Shown here: positions 14,235 to 14,357 of the stretch, piece by piece
Position numbering within the stretch: position 1 is the stretch's first letter
Layout: each line of letters opens with the position of its first letter
Source: Candidatus Bathyarchaeota archaeon
GTDB lineage: Archaea; Thermoproteota; Bathyarchaeia; 40CM-2-53-6; RBG-13-38-9
Direction: 5' to 3'
Assembly: GCA_023144075.1 (NCBI GenBank)
Contig: JAGLGJ010000012.1
Coordinates: forward strand, 1 to 14,357
Length of the DNA stretch: 14,357 bases
The notes under the pieces: generated by a model
Databases searched by the model: none
Told to the model about the DNA's origin: nothing
Seen by the model: only the letters and a program-made list of their open reading frames with translations
Program-made: the position numbers and the translations under genes

Positions 14235-14357
14235 TTATAATTGGGGTATCGGTCCAAAACCCCGAACTTGCCCGGAGGGCTGTCCAGATATAGAAGACTG
14301 TGATGATTCCAGAAATGACCTTGGTCCAATGTTACCTGATGGCTCCTGCCAACCAAT
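14235..14357 (-). CDS. Possible C-terminal end of a gene entering from the right edge
   Basis: On the minus strand one frame is open from the right edge to a TAA at 14235, giving 40 residues rich in Gly, Ser, Gln and Pro (for example 'SSQSSISGQPSGQVRGFGP'). The region is clearly richer in GC than the surrounding gaps, which suggests coding. It would converge on the YeeE-type gene with a 21-bp gap. An alternative plus-strand frame over the same bases encodes a cysteine- and aspartate-rich stretch but has no start codon in the window. The choice cannot be made without the adjoining sequence. Confidence 0.3.
   Translation of the reverse strand: MGWQEPSGNIGPRSFLESSQSSISGQPSGQVRGFGPIPQL

Noticed and set aside
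14240..14300. Possible tRNA or structured RNA in the GC-rich end
   Set aside because: No T-loop GGTTCRA box, anticodon arm or matching acceptor stem could be found.
14174..14356. Minus-strand frame of 60 codons from the right edge
   Set aside because: It overlaps the 3' end of the YeeE-type gene by 40 nt and its product has no domain-like pattern; the neighbouring minus frame ending at 14235 avoids overlap and is a better candidate.

Overview
This window is archaeal chromosomal DNA with low GC (roughly mid-30s percent by eye). Its core, read on the minus strand, is the RNA polymerase and translation/elongation cluster rpoH - rpoB - rpoA - rpl30e - nusA. Both large RNA polymerase subunits are single-chain: rpoB is not divided into B'' and B', and rpoA is not divided into A' and A''. 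Most euryarchaea and crenarchaea have a split A subunit. An unsplit A together with an unsplit B points to the thaumarchaeal/aigarchaeal/korarchaeal/Asgard part of the tree or to related TACK lineages. A formylmethanofuran:tetrahydromethanopterin formyltransferase gene (ftr) follows, so the host probably has the archaeal C1 (Wood-Ljungdahl type) pathway, as reported for Bathyarchaeia and some deep TACK groups. It is not an obvious ammonia oxidiser. The exact lineage cannot be settled from this sequence alone.

Layout from left to right. Positions 1-853 (minus) hold the N-terminal 284 residues of a large secreted DNRLRE-type surface protein that runs off the left edge. Positions 868-1779 (minus) are ftr, with its own likely promoter and a T-rich terminator separating it from nusA. 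Positions 1859-10045 (minus) are the tightly packed nusA, rpl30e, rpoA, rpoB, rpoH cluster, joined by overlaps of 20 and 4 bp and gaps of 2 and 16 bp. Positions 10046-10247 are the rpoH leader and promoter. Positions 10248-11277 (minus) carry two unrecognised genes: a membrane-anchored coiled-coil protein and a 63-residue CxxC protein.

The right part is a patchwork of single genes with alternating strands: a Nudix hydrolase (plus), a class I SAM methyltransferase (minus), a coiled-coil protein with an intact JAMM/MPN+ metalloprotease domain (plus), a possible 55-residue small ORF (plus), and a one-repeat YeeE/YedE sulfur-transport-type membrane protein (plus). The last 120 bases are richer in GC and probably carry the 3' end of a gene entering from the right on the minus strand.

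The polymerase genes act together as the transcription machinery (catalytic core, assembly/RPB5-like subunit, KH-domain elongation factor, L30e ribosomal protein). The flanking genes share no evident pathway. I see no CRISPR array, insertion sequence, tRNA or rRNA. Four genes appear to start with TTG or GTG. No unambiguous new multi-gene system is visible. The most unusual items are the coiled-coil/JAMM protein, the ftr placement where rps12/rps7 normally follow nusA, the partial surface protein at the left edge, and the ambiguous cysteine-rich or Gly/Ser/Pro-rich frames at the right edge.
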